The notes under the pieces were generated by a model that was given only the letters and a program-made list of their open reading frames with translations, was not told the origin of the DNA and did no database searches. Shown here piece after piece: positions 56,318 through 63,663 of a stretch of DNA of 64,000 nt (within the stretch, counting starts at the first letter, position 1; each line of letters begins with the position of its first letter). The translations under genes and the position numbers were made by a program. This DNA comes from a virus: positions 29,472 to 93,471 of the IMG/VR virus record IMGVR_UViG_3300017963_000016, one strand, 5' to 3'.

Positions 56318-56554
56318 TTATTTCAGCTCCTTAAAATCTTTAAACCATTGTATTCTGATCATGACTTTCTCTTGTAAGTCTTTCAGGTTAAAAGCATAGA
56401 CTTTTCTAACTCCATGATTATAACCATTAATCCATAGATTAAAAGCATAATATATTTTTCCATTAGCCTCTTTTACCTTATGAATCTTATCCAATTTAAT
56501 TTTCATATTGAAAATTAATGGTTTATTCAATTTTTTTAATTTTTCTTCAGGCAT
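56318..56554 (-). CDS. Small beta-alpha protein
   Basis: This 78-residue protein has strands (KIYYAFNLWINGYNHGVRKVYA) then a helix (LKDLQEKVMIRI), the module seen also at 39011, 58342 and 59547. The stop carries AAGGAG that serves the next gene. Function is unknown. Confidence 0.7.
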   Translation of the reverse strand: MPEEKLKKLNKPLIFNMKIKLDKIHKVKEANGKIYYAFNLWINGYNHGVRKVYAFNLKDLQEKVMIRIQWFKDFKELK

Positions 56555-56825
56555 GATTAAGGAATAAAAGATTATTTTTTATGGTTTTTTTTTTCTTGTT
56601 TAATCTGTTTTTGGAGTTGATTCCAATAAATAGGAGGCCTCCAATACAATATGTAATTTGAGCCTTATAATTTTTATTTATTTGTTTTGTTAAGATATTC
56701 CCATTATTCTTACACTCATAACAGGCTATACATTTCTTTCCATTTAATATAAATGAGCTAGTAGTTCTCCTAACTTCCTTATTATTCTTATTGATCTTCT
56801 TATTACAAAATGAGCATTTTGGCAT
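56547..56825 (-). CDS. Zinc-finger protein
   Basis: In this 92-residue protein CSFCNKKI and CIACYECK, 28 residues apart, form a treble-clef or ribbon site; the C-terminus is basic. Overlaps neighbours by eight bases and one base. Confidence 0.7.
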   Translation of the reverse strand: MPKCSFCNKKINKNNKEVRRTTSSFILNGKKCIACYECKNNGNILTKQINKNYKAQITYCIGGLLFIGINSKNRLNKKKKTIKNNLLFLNHA

Positions 56826-57052
56826 TATCTATTATCCTTAATTTCTTTAAGTAAATCTGTAAAGATAACTTTATGATTAGAGATATGTATAAGTATTTTG
56901 CCTAAATTCTGTATATCTTTTATACGGTTTATATTCCTATTTAATTTGCGAATTTCTTTCTCCATTGAATTGAGATTATTTAATGAAGATTTTATAATGT
57001 TTAATGATTCTAATTTTTTATCAGGGTTTTTCAGAATTTTTTTCTTAGGCAT
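56825..57052 (-). CDS. Small helical protein
   Basis: This 75-residue, basic protein is probably two helices (LNNLNSMEKEIRKLNRNINRI). It resembles in size and plan the other helical hairpins of this arm. Confidence 0.66.
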   Translation of the reverse strand: MPKKKILKNPDKKLESLNIIKSSLNNLNSMEKEIRKLNRNINRIKDIQNLGKILIHISNHKVIFTDLLKEIKDNR

Positions 57053-57070
57053 ATTAAACCTCTTTAAAAT

Positions 57071-57080
57071 AAAAAAAAAA
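57071..57080 (-). terminator. T10 tract after the 57086 gene
   Basis: Ten T on the coding strand, six bases past the stop. Confidence 0.5.
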
Positions 57081-57085
57081 TAATA

Positions 57086-57331
57086 TTAAAAAGTCATTCC
57101 AATTAGTATAGCTCTTAGAAATTCATTTATTTCACTTGCAGTTCCTGAAGTAAGAGGATCGCCTGATAAAACCCACTTCTCCTTTCCTCCTGGTTTGAAG
57201 TTGTATTGATCGATATATTTCCTACCATATCTCTGTCCTAGCATTAGTCTCCTTTTTGAGCCTTTCTTAGCTAATCTGTTGTTTATACTTTCAAATTTTT
57301 TCTCTAACTCTTTAATAGTTATTCTTGGCAT
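57086..57331 (-). CDS. Small basic protein
   Basis: This 81-residue, Arg/Lys-rich protein (NNRLAKKGSKRRLMLGQRYG) ends in a short hydrophobic helix. The promoter carries the extended AACCTAAT motif. Not recognised. Confidence 0.68.
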   Translation of the reverse strand: MPRITIKELEKKFESINNRLAKKGSKRRLMLGQRYGRKYIDQYNFKPGGKEKWVLSGDPLTSGTASEINEFLRAILIGMTF

Positions 57332-57373
57332 AATTATTTCCTTTTAGTTTTATATTAAAATTAGTTTAAAGGA

Positions 57374-57392
57374 TATAAATAAATTAGGTTTA
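57374..57392 (-). promoter_or_regulatory. AACCTAAT-type promoter, copy 1
   Basis: AAACCTAATTTATTTATAT lies about 45 to 60 bases before the ATG at 57331 and overlaps the previous stop. Confidence 0.55.
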
Positions 57393-57800
57393 TCCCATCA
57401 ATTTATCGAAAATAAGCATACTAGGTAATACTATCAATATTACTACTCCAATTATCTCTAAAGATTGATTTAATGCCATTCCTATTATATAGACTTCAAT
57501 AATAGAGATTGTAATAACTATTGAGGAAGTGTAGAAATCTGATAAATTGTTATATCTAAGAGCATAAATGTATAACAGAATTATCAATAATACTAAGAAT
57601 CCAATGATTACTAAATAGCCTGATATGGTCTCAATCTCTAATGTTGGGGATTGGAAAATACCAACACTCAATAAACCTCCTACTATAGAATCAATACTAG
57701 TTTTAAGCAGAATTTTATTACGGTTAACTTTCTCCCTTTCTCCTGGTTTTTTTCCAGGTTTATTTTCTTTTCTCCTAGATTTCTTTTTATCATTATCCAT
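57390..57800 (-). CDS. Membrane protein with basic N-terminus
   Basis: In this 136-residue protein residues 1-32 are very basic (KKKSRRKENKPGKKPGERE), then there are three or four membrane helices from 36 to 132. It might anchor DNA or protein at the membrane. Not recognised. Confidence 0.7.
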   Translation of the reverse strand: MDNDKKKSRRKENKPGKKPGEREKVNRNKILLKTSIDSIVGGLLSVGIFQSPTLEIETISGYLVIIGFLVLLIILLYIYALRYNNLSDFYTSSIVITISIIEVYIIGMALNQSLEIIGVVILIVLPSMLIFDKLMG

Positions 57801-58027
57801 TAATCTAAATCAGCTCTATTCTGTAATCTATTTAACAAACCAATTATTTTGTTATATTCATTCTCAATTTTCTGAACTGTTGCCTGATCTTGTTTAAATT
57901 TAAAGGCTTTTCTTAAAATTTTAGTTGATTTGATAATATCTCCTAATGGTTTTTTTATATTATCTTGGATATGATCTGATATTGAGTAAGCCTTTCCTGA
58001 ATATTTATCTTCTAATATCTTTCCCAT
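57800..58027 (-). CDS. Helical-hairpin protein, family D copy 1
   Basis: This 75-residue protein shares MGKIL(E/K)DxYS at the start and NRAxxD at the end with the next gene upstream, and is helical between. The two are tandem duplicates. One-base overlap with the membrane gene downstream. Confidence 0.72.
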   Translation of the reverse strand: MGKILEDKYSGKAYSISDHIQDNIKKPLGDIIKSTKILRKAFKFKQDQATVQKIENEYNKIIGLLNRLQNRADLD

Positions 58028-58028
58028 T

Positions 58029-58328
58029 TTATTGGTCTTCTTTTGCTCTATTTTTTAAGGATATTAATTTGACTTTTAGTTTTGCTAAATTCTTCATAGA
58101 TTTAGATAAGTCATTATAGAGATTAAAGGCTTGATTCTGTAGTTCCTTATCTTTCTGGAGCTTAAATATATCTCCTATTAATACATTTTTATTATCATTG
58201 AAGATATTGTAAATACCTTTAGCTTGGTTATTACTTATAGAGCTTAATCCATTTAAGAGTTTATCAATATCGTTAATTATTTTTGAATAAACGTGTTTTG
58301 AATAATAATCCTTTAATATTTTTCCCAT
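58029..58328 (-). CDS. Helical-hairpin protein, family D copy 2
   Basis: This 99-residue paralogue of the gene just downstream has MGKILKDYYS at the start and LKNRAKED at the end. Likely a long helical hairpin. Role unknown; small structural or DNA-organising proteins are possible. Confidence 0.72.
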   Translation of the reverse strand: MGKILKDYYSKHVYSKIINDIDKLLNGLSSISNNQAKGIYNIFNDNKNVLIGDIFKLQKDKELQNQAFNLYNDLSKSMKNLAKLKVKLISLKNRAKEDQ

Positions 58329-58341
58329 ATTAATTATCTCT

Positions 58342-58758
58342 TTATTTTAATAAATTGATTAATTTATTTTTTAGTTCTTCAATATTATTAGCCTCAATAG
58401 TTAGATATTTTTCTATTCTCTCACTACCGTATTTAGTTGGTTTCCAGATTTCATTTATTTGATAAACAGTCTTATTATCTTTCTTAGTTTTTGTAATGCC
58501 TCTTATAGAATATCCATTAAGCTTAAAGTTTGCTATCTTACCTTTTTTCTTCTTTTTGATTGTTTTGACTTCCCAATTTATTAAATTATTCAAATCCTTT
58601 ACAGTTTTAATCTGATCAGGTCTTACCCAATCCTCAAACTCAGTTCCCGTTTTGAGATTCTTAATATTAACATAGATAAGCCATTGATTTCCATATTTTC
58701 TTTTCTGTATTCTATTTATAACAAAATCCTTTTTCTGATATTTATATTGACTTGGCAT
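58342..58758 (-). CDS. Double beta-alpha module protein
   Basis: This 138-residue protein contains two copies of the small module found singly elsewhere: WLIYVNIKNLKTG ... DLNNLINWEV, and VYQINEIWKPTKYG ... NIEELKNKLINLL. Each is two or three strands and a helix. Basic overall. Function is unknown. Confidence 0.74.
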   Translation of the reverse strand: MPSQYKYQKKDFVINRIQKRKYGNQWLIYVNIKNLKTGTEFEDWVRPDQIKTVKDLNNLINWEVKTIKKKKKGKIANFKLNGYSIRGITKTKKDNKTVYQINEIWKPTKYGSERIEKYLTIEANNIEELKNKLINLLK

Positions 58759-58776
58759 ATAATCCCTCTTTAAAAT

Positions 58777-58995
58777 CTAATCAATTTTTATTTTATCAGC
58801 TCTACTAACAAAATCCTCTAATAATTTAATAGCCTCATTAACATTAGCACTAGCCTTAAATAATAAAGTGTAATCTTTTTTAAATTTCATAGAGATAATT
58901 CCTACTCTAATATCTTTCTGGAGGCTTTTTAGTTTTTTAATTACTTCTATTTTCTTTTGAATTATTGATTGCTTTCTTTCTTCTTTAGTTGCCAT
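58777..58995 (-). CDS. Small helical protein
   Basis: This 72-residue protein has coiled-coil type helices (IIQKKIEVIKKLKSLQKDI) and ends SRADKIKID, like the NRA end of family D. Not recognised. Confidence 0.68.
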   Translation of the reverse strand: MATKEERKQSIIQKKIEVIKKLKSLQKDIRVGIISMKFKKDYTLLFKASANVNEAIKLLEDFVSRADKIKID

Positions 58996-59044
58996 AATTA
59001 CTTTACCTGTTTGTTTTTTCTGTTTATTTTATGATTAAAAAAAA

Positions 59045-59473
59045 TTAATCCTTAGAGGATACTACTCTTGATATTAAGTCTTTAAGGATTTGTTTATTAG
59101 AATTTAGATTTTTATTGAACTTATCAGCCTTAGCTATATCTGTTTTATATTTCCAGGTTTTTTGGTCTCCTAGCTGTGGAATATTATTTAATTGTTTTAA
59201 CATATCTTGTAATGTGTAAATTGTTGCGTTGGCCTCAAATCTTTTACTCTTAACTAATACTGAGGATTCATGTTGTTTGAAATAGAAATTTACTACAGGT
59301 TTGCCATTATGTTCAGATTTATCCATTTTAACTATGAATCCCTTTCTTAGAAGATCATTTTTTCGATCTTGAATCAGGGGAGAATCGCCTGGAAAGTTTT
59401 TGAAAGGTCTATATAATCTAAAAGTCTTTTCAGTTCCTTTATGAATAAATTTCTTCTTATCTGGAGGCTCCAT
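59045..59473 (-). CDS. Basic hypothetical protein
   Basis: In this 142-residue, Lys-rich protein the central segment KPVVNFYFKQHESSVLVKSKRF ... TLQDMLKQL resembles the small beta-alpha module. It is served by an AACCTAAT-type promoter. Confidence 0.7.
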   Translation of the reverse strand: MEPPDKKKFIHKGTEKTFRLYRPFKNFPGDSPLIQDRKNDLLRKGFIVKMDKSEHNGKPVVNFYFKQHESSVLVKSKRFEANATIYTLQDMLKQLNNIPQLGDQKTWKYKTDIAKADKFNKNLNSNKQILKDLISRVVSSKD

Positions 59474-59517
59474 AATAAACTATTTTTTTTTTTAAAATTA
59501 AATAAAAATAAGATTTT

Positions 59518-59538
59518 GAAAATAAAAAGATTAGGTTT
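59518..59538 (-). promoter_or_regulatory. AACCTAAT-type promoter, copy 2
   Basis: AAACCTAATCTTTTTATTTTC lies 45 to 65 bases before the ATG at 59473. Confidence 0.6.
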
Positions 59539-59546
59539 GATTTAGA

Positions 59547-59801
59547 TTAAAATATACCTGTTGGATATAATTGATCTTTTAGCTTTTTAATTATAATGTC
59601 TTGAACTATAGATTTTAAATTTGATTTAGAGGAGGCATTTAATATTACTTTTTTCTTGTTTATTTTTTTGCCATTTACAAATAAATCAAATTTGTATTCT
59701 GTTGGTCTCACTCTTCCCGCATATATTGGGATTTCTCTGATTATATTCTTAATCTCTATTTTCAATCCAAATCTAATATCGGTTATAGCTTTTTCGCTCA
59801 T
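59547..59801 (-). CDS. Small beta-alpha protein
   Basis: In this 84-residue protein YKFDLFVNGKKINKKKVILN then SNLKSIVQDIII matches the small module of this arm. TATA-like AATATAAAAAAAC and AGGAGC precede the start. Function is unknown. Confidence 0.7.
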   Translation of the reverse strand: MSEKAITDIRFGLKIEIKNIIREIPIYAGRVRPTEYKFDLFVNGKKINKKKVILNASSKSNLKSIVQDIIIKKLKDQLYPTGIF

Positions 59802-59866
59802 TTTATTTTTGCTCCTAGTTTTTTTATATTGAATTAGCCTGGAAAAAAAAATTAAAATATTTTAAA

Positions 59867-60184
59867 TTATTTATATGGCTTATCTAAGTAATCGTCTCCC
59901 CAAACAACCCATTTTTTTTCTTCCTGGAGATATACTACGTTAGTATGGTTATCATATCCATATATTTGTTTAGTGAAGTAAAAGCCTGTAAGTCTCCCTG
60001 TCTTTCCTTTAACAGATTGTTTCTCTCTATTCTTTCTAACAAATATATTTCTCCTGCCAACTGATCTAACTAATTGATTTGTTTGATAAGCCTCTATTGT
60101 TTTGACTAATTCTGTTATTATCCAATTGCCTCTAGATTTTTCTAATTTTTCTAAAATTTTCTCTTGATTTGTTATTCTTCCCAT
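59867..60184 (-). CDS. Hypothetical protein with winged-helix-like N-terminus
   Basis: In this 105-residue protein residues 5-50 (NQEKILEKLEKSRGNWIITELV ... LVRSVGRR) read like a DNA-binding helix-turn-helix. The end is aromatic (WVVWGDDYLDKPYK). ATG at 60184 is preferred over a GTG three codons earlier. Confidence 0.68.
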   Translation of the reverse strand: MGRITNQEKILEKLEKSRGNWIITELVKTIEAYQTNQLVRSVGRRNIFVRKNREKQSVKGKTGRLTGFYFTKQIYGYDNHTNVVYLQEEKKWVVWGDDYLDKPYK

Positions 60185-60193
60185 TTTTTTCAC

Positions 60194-60454
60194 TTAATTA
60201 TTTTTTTTGAAGATTAGATTTTTTTCTTTAATAAATTTCTCAGTAATAGTATATGAAGTTCCTCCTATATGATTTTTGAAAGTCTTTACATAACCTTTCT
60301 GTCTTAGTTCTAGGAGGTGTTTTTTTATGATCTTTTCATTTATATTAACTCCATGTTTACCATAAATAGTTGAGTTAATAAAGGATAAATCAGTGAAAAC
60401 GTATTGATAATTATCCTCTAATATCAAGAGGATTCTTTTCTTATTTTTACTCAT
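60194..60454 (-). CDS. Winged-helix regulator
   Basis: In this 86-residue protein KRILLILEDNYQYVFTDLSF ... IIKKHLLELRQKGYVKTF and TSYTITEKF form a complete winged helix. The ATG at 60454 is taken since the upstream extension overlaps nothing else and lacks a site. Confidence 0.72.
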   Translation of the reverse strand: MSKNKKRILLILEDNYQYVFTDLSFINSTIYGKHGVNINEKIIKKHLLELRQKGYVKTFKNHIGGTSYTITEKFIKEKNLIFKKNN

Positions 60455-60486
60455 AATGAACTTTTCTGAAATGATTACCAACTCAT

Positions 60487-60705
60487 TTATTCAATTAAAA
60501 TATTACCTGTATTATTTCTTTCAATTAATTGTCTTAGTTTAATATTAGCCTTATTCAAAAGAGATTGTATCTCTGAATTTAAATTTTGATCTTTTATATT
60601 TACAAAATTATCCTGGATAAGAGATAATCTAGTCATTTCAGCATTAATATTTTTCATTACACTTAAAATTTTAATATTGAATTGTTTTTTGGTTATTTTC
60701 TTCAT
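60487..60705 (-). CDS. Small helical protein
   Basis: This 72-residue protein is two amphipathic helices joined by a polar loop (LSVMKNINAEMTRLSLIQ and IQSLLNKANIKLRQLIE). Co-transcribed with the possible histone-fold gene nine bases upstream. Confidence 0.68.
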   Translation of the reverse strand: MKKITKKQFNIKILSVMKNINAEMTRLSLIQDNFVNIKDQNLNSEIQSLLNKANIKLRQLIERNNTGNILIE

Positions 60706-60714
60706 TTTAAATCC

Positions 60715-61005
60715 TCATAAATATCTAATTGATTCAAAATTATCAATATCCTTAGCAGAAATAGTCTTTTTATTAAGAGTCCTCATAAATCTGTCTAATT
60801 TAAATATTTCTCTGAGAAATGAATCCTTACTCAAAATTCTTTTTGATGTTAGGCCATTACCAATTGCGATAATTAAAGTTTTGGTATTCTCATTATTAAT
60901 TCTATATCCCTCATCATTCAGATATTTTTTTACTCCTGAGATTGTTATACCAATTTTCTTTTTATAGAAAGCAACTTCCTTATCTTTTTTAGTTTTTTTA
61001 GCCAT
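60715..61005 (-). CDS. Possible histone-fold protein
   Basis: This 96-residue, basic protein has GVKKYLNDEGYRINNENTKT (24-43), which resembles helix 1, loop 1 and early helix 2 of archaeal histones (the xxAGxxRVSxxA region). Residues 63-90, FLREIFKLDRFMRTLNKKTISAKDIDN shown here in parts FLREIF, RTLNKKTISAKDI, resemble the end of helix 2, the RKTI loop and helix 3. About 10 extra residues lie in helix 2. A basic tail (MAKKTKKDKE) precedes. This is an inference by eye. Confidence 0.7.
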   Translation of the reverse strand: MAKKTKKDKEVAFYKKKIGITISGVKKYLNDEGYRINNENTKTLIIAIGNGLTSKRILSKDSFLREIFKLDRFMRTLNKKTISAKDIDNFESIRYL

Positions 61006-61006
61006 T

Positions 61007-61432
61007 TTACTTTCCTCCTTTCTTTTTAGCCTTAACCTCAGCTTTTTTCTGCTTTTTAATTATTTTGGCTTTTTGTTTTAAGACTAATGCTAAACTCTGC
61101 TTTTCTGAGGAAAGATCACTCTTGTATTGGGAGACTTCCTGGTTTAATTGTTTAATCTCCTCTCTTTTAGCTATAATTTCAATGTATATTTCATCAGGCT
61201 CCTTAGCTAATCTTCCTAGCTCAGATTTATCCTGAGCAATATCATCTTGTAATTTGCTGGTTAATCTCTTCTTAGTAAATCTCCAATCTGAAAGTTTGCT
61301 AGCCTCTATTCTTTTTGCTCTTGCTAATCTTTCTAATCTATTTGTAAGCTTTTTCTCAATGCCTCTAATAGTTGATTTGATGGCTTTCTCTTGATTTGTA
61401 AGGTTTTGTATAGTTATTTTTTGTTTTGCCAT
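61007..61432 (-). CDS. Coiled-coil protein with basic tail
   Basis: This 141-residue protein is almost fully helical, with heptads through residues 15-120 and a tail KKQKKAEVKAKKKGGK. Such a protein could bundle or coat DNA. It is just upstream of the possible histone gene, one base apart, which supports a DNA-packing role. Confidence 0.72.
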   Translation of the reverse strand: MAKQKITIQNLTNQEKAIKSTIRGIEKKLTNRLERLARAKRIEASKLSDWRFTKKRLTSKLQDDIAQDKSELGRLAKEPDEIYIEIIAKREEIKQLNQEVSQYKSDLSSEKQSLALVLKQKAKIIKKQKKAEVKAKKKGGK

Positions 61433-61480
61433 AATAACACTTTTTTTTATTTTTATTATAGATAATGATTAGTTTAGTAA

Positions 61481-61499
61481 GTATAAAAAAATTAGGTTA
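61481..61499 (-). promoter_or_regulatory. AACCTAAT-type promoter, copy 3
   Basis: TAACCTAATTTTTTTATAC lies 50 to 65 bases before the ATG at 61432, beside the previous stop. Confidence 0.6.
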
Positions 61500-61501
61500 A
61501 A

Positions 61502-61762
61502 CTATTTCAATAACTTATATACTCTTTTACCTCTTGATGTAATGAAATATTTTCCTTTAGATAGTTTTATATCTCCTTTCCTCATTAGAAAGTTAAATCT
61601 TTTCTTAGCATTTTCATTAGAGATTGAGTAAAAGTCATCTTGGGAGACTATTTCTTTAAAAGTATAACCAACTCTAGGATTATTTTTTGCTTGATAATAT
61701 AGTTCCTCTAAAATTATTTTATCAATAATCCAATATCCTGATATATCTATTTTTTTTGACAA
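61502..61762 (-). CDS. Winged-helix-like protein
   Basis: In this 86-residue protein VGYTFKEIVSQDDFYSISNE, then KRFNFLMRKGDIKLSKGKYFI, fit a winged helix. It starts at TTG with AAGGG seven bases upstream; no ATG is available. Confidence 0.7.
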   Translation of the reverse strand: MSKKIDISGYWIIDKIILEELYYQAKNNPRVGYTFKEIVSQDDFYSISNENAKKRFNFLMRKGDIKLSKGKYFITSRGKRVYKLLK

Positions 61763-61804
61763 TTAAATCCCTTTAATTTTTTAATTAAATAAGTATTAGA
61801 TTCA

Positions 61805-61825
61805 GTATATAAAAAAATTAGGTTT
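61805..61825 (-). promoter_or_regulatory. AACCTAAT-type promoter, copy 4
   Basis: AAACCTAATTTTTTTATATAC lies 43 to 63 bases before the TTG at 61762. Confidence 0.6.
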
Positions 61826-61849
61826 GAGTCAATATTTCTTTTAGAATCA

Positions 61850-62149
61850 CTAATAGCCTTTTCTTTTATTATTAAAATACCTATACAGAAAATAGCAAAT
61901 GAATAGAAATACTAGCATAGTTATTAATCCCTCAATGCTAATTAATTCTGCTGTTATAACAGTTGATAATCCAATATCAGAGAGAAAGTCTAAATTACCT
62001 GCTATTAGATAATATACACTAAGAAATACCATAAGGCCTAGAATAACAGTAATTCCTAGAAAAATTACAGTTCCTAAAGAATATACTAATTTTTTTTGAT
62101 TACCACTCCAATTTCTAGGGTTTAATCTCCTGCTTTGATAACCACTCAT
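61850..62149 (-). CDS. Two-pass membrane protein
   Basis: This 99-residue protein has a basic N-terminus (QSRRLNPRNWSGNQKK) and membrane helices at about 24-50 and 65-90, with a basic tail. Not recognised. Confidence 0.7.
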   Translation of the reverse strand: MSGYQSRRLNPRNWSGNQKKLVYSLGTVIFLGITVILGLMVFLSVYYLIAGNLDFLSDIGLSTVITAELISIEGLITMLVFLFICYFLYRYFNNKRKGY

Positions 62150-62193
62150 GTTTTATCAATAAAAAGTTTTTTTTTAAATAAAAAATAGAATAT

Positions 62194-62215
62194 GAAAATA
62201 AAAAGATTAGGTTTA
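62194..62215 (-). promoter_or_regulatory. AACCTAAT-type promoter, copy 5
   Basis: AAACCTAATCTTTTTATTTTC lies 45 to 65 bases before the ATG at 62149, and is identical in its core to copy 2. Confidence 0.6.
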
Positions 62216-62219
62216 ATTC

Positions 62220-62621
62220 TTAATTAACTTCAGGATCGATGTTTAAGGCTTTTAGGGGAGTTTTAGTTAAAGCAGGTTTAAAGATAAAATGTTTAAATCC
62301 TAATTGAGTTGGGAAATTATGACTAGGTGTTTTTTGAGGAATCCATGCTAGTAAATATATTCTTCCAGGATACCTTATTTTTCCAATATAGAATTGAACT
62401 TTCCCTGTTTTACCTTTATACTTTACATCTTTAGCCAAAATGGATTTATATCTATAAGTTCCTGAGTTAATTAATCCTGAGTATTTGCTATAATCTATAT
62501 TTGCTATTCCTGAAATCTTTAGCTTTTGTTTTATTTTATTGTTGATAATAGGTAATATAAATTCCTTAGCAAATTTCATAGTTTCTTTAATATCCTTATC
62601 GAATTGCTCTCTAGAACTCAT
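62220..62621 (-). CDS. Hypothetical protein
   Basis: This 133-residue protein is helical to about residue 45, then beta-rich (GKVQFYIGKIRYPGRIYLLA). The ATG at 62621 is used; a GTG at 62630 abuts the previous stop. Not recognised. Confidence 0.68.
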   Translation of the reverse strand: MSSREQFDKDIKETMKFAKEFILPIINNKIKQKLKISGIANIDYSKYSGLINSGTYRYKSILAKDVKYKGKTGKVQFYIGKIRYPGRIYLLAWIPQKTPSHNFPTQLGFKHFIFKPALTKTPLKALNIDPEVN

Positions 62622-62630
62622 TTCACTCAC

Positions 62631-62957
62631 TTATTTTCTTCTTGGTTTTCTTAAATCATATTTCTTTATTTTGGCCTTAGTATCTAATAATTTCCCATCT
62701 AACTTTATAGAAATAGCTAAGGTTCTATATTCTTTCTTTACTAACTGAAAAACAGCATATCCATTTAAAGTTCTAAAAGATTTCATTTTAGCACTCTGAG
62801 GAAAATCTTTTTTAACACTTTCAATCCCTTTTAATGAGGCTGATTTGCTAGAATAGAATCTATAAAGACTCCAGGCATAAGTTCTACCTAAAACCCATAA
62901 TTGATTTTTCCATAAATAAACTTCAGAGATGGGAGTTATTTTTCTTGGTCCAGGCAT
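62631..62957 (-). CDS. Basic hypothetical protein
   Basis: This 108-residue, Lys/Arg-rich protein is rich in aromatic residues (LWKNQLWVLGRTYAWSLYRF). The ATG at 62957 suits the AACCTAAT-type promoter 45 to 60 bases upstream. Not recognised. Confidence 0.68.
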   Translation of the reverse strand: MPGPRKITPISEVYLWKNQLWVLGRTYAWSLYRFYSSKSASLKGIESVKKDFPQSAKMKSFRTLNGYAVFQLVKKEYRTLAISIKLDGKLLDTKAKIKKYDLRKPRRK

Positions 62958-62996
62958 ATTAATCATTTTAAATTTTCTAATTAATACATTATTTTA

Positions 62997-63018
62997 CAAA
63001 AATAAAAAGATTAAGTTA
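62997..63018 (-). promoter_or_regulatory. AACCTAAT-type promoter, copy 6 (variant)
   Basis: TAACTTAATCTTTTTATTTTTG lies before the 62957 gene and overlaps the previous stop. One base differs in the AACCTAAT core. Confidence 0.5.
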
Positions 63019-63636
63019 AAAATTTAATCCAAAATAAATGAATAAAAAGCCTATTCCAATGCCTATTATTCCCATAATAACATCTTGGATAATATTAGGT
63101 AATGGCTCTGATATGAATTTGGTATAGGAGCCTGTTATTTGATATTTTTTATTAAACATTCGATTAGCCATTTCAAAAGTAAATTCTATAAATTCAAATA
63201 ATAAAACAAAAAGAAAAGTAATCCAGATTGATTCTTGAGAAAAAACTAGTGTCAAGAATTGGGATATACTTTTAACCTCAGGAAGAGAAATCTCAAAATC
63301 AAAAATAACTATTGTATAAAAATAGAAAGCTAAGCCTCCTGCTAAATGGCTCCATATATCTATAGCTTTCCAGGAGGCAAAAAAACTATTAGCCTCAGGC
63401 CTTTTGAATAATCCTTTCCTCATTCCTGATACTTGAATCATTACAAAAATCCAGAAAAACACATTAGCCTCTTGATAATACTTGTTTTCTGTGTTTGAAT
63501 AGAAGAAAATAATTATTCCTAATAAAACCAAGATTATGTAAAGGGAGATATACCATATATTCTTATGAGCTGAACTATGAAAAACTTTAGGCTCTCTTCT
63601 TTTTTTTTTCCTCCTGGAATTATTATTACTTTTAAT
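63016..63636 (-). CDS. Multi-pass membrane protein with probable ATT start
   Basis: This 206-residue protein has a basic N-terminus (SRRKKKRREPK) followed by four or five membrane helices. AIDIWSHLAGGLAFYFY and NIIQDVIMGIIGIGIGF resemble YjdF/VanZ-like membrane proteins, where acidic residues sit inside helices. CCAGGAG lies nine bases before an in-frame ATT at 63636; the nearest normal start is a TTG at 63714 deep in the upstream gene and without ribosome site. Confidence 0.68.
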   Translation of the reverse strand: MKSNNNSRRKKKRREPKVFHSSAHKNIWYISLYIILVLLGIIIFFYSNTENKYYQEANVFFWIFVMIQVSGMRKGLFKRPEANSFFASWKAIDIWSHLAGGLAFYFYTIVIFDFEISLPEVKSISQFLTLVFSQESIWITFLFVLLFEFIEFTFEMANRMFNKKYQITGSYTKFISEPLPNIIQDVIMGIIGIGIGFLFIYFGLNF

Positions 63637-63663
63637 TCTATTCAGCTCCTGGATAATTTTAAG
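63636..63663 (-). repeat. Leader sequence repeated at 38885-38912
   Basis: CTTAAAATTATCC(A/G)GGAGCTGAATAGAA differs at one base from the copy in the central intergenic region. Here it contains the ribosome site and start of the membrane gene. Confidence 0.75.
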
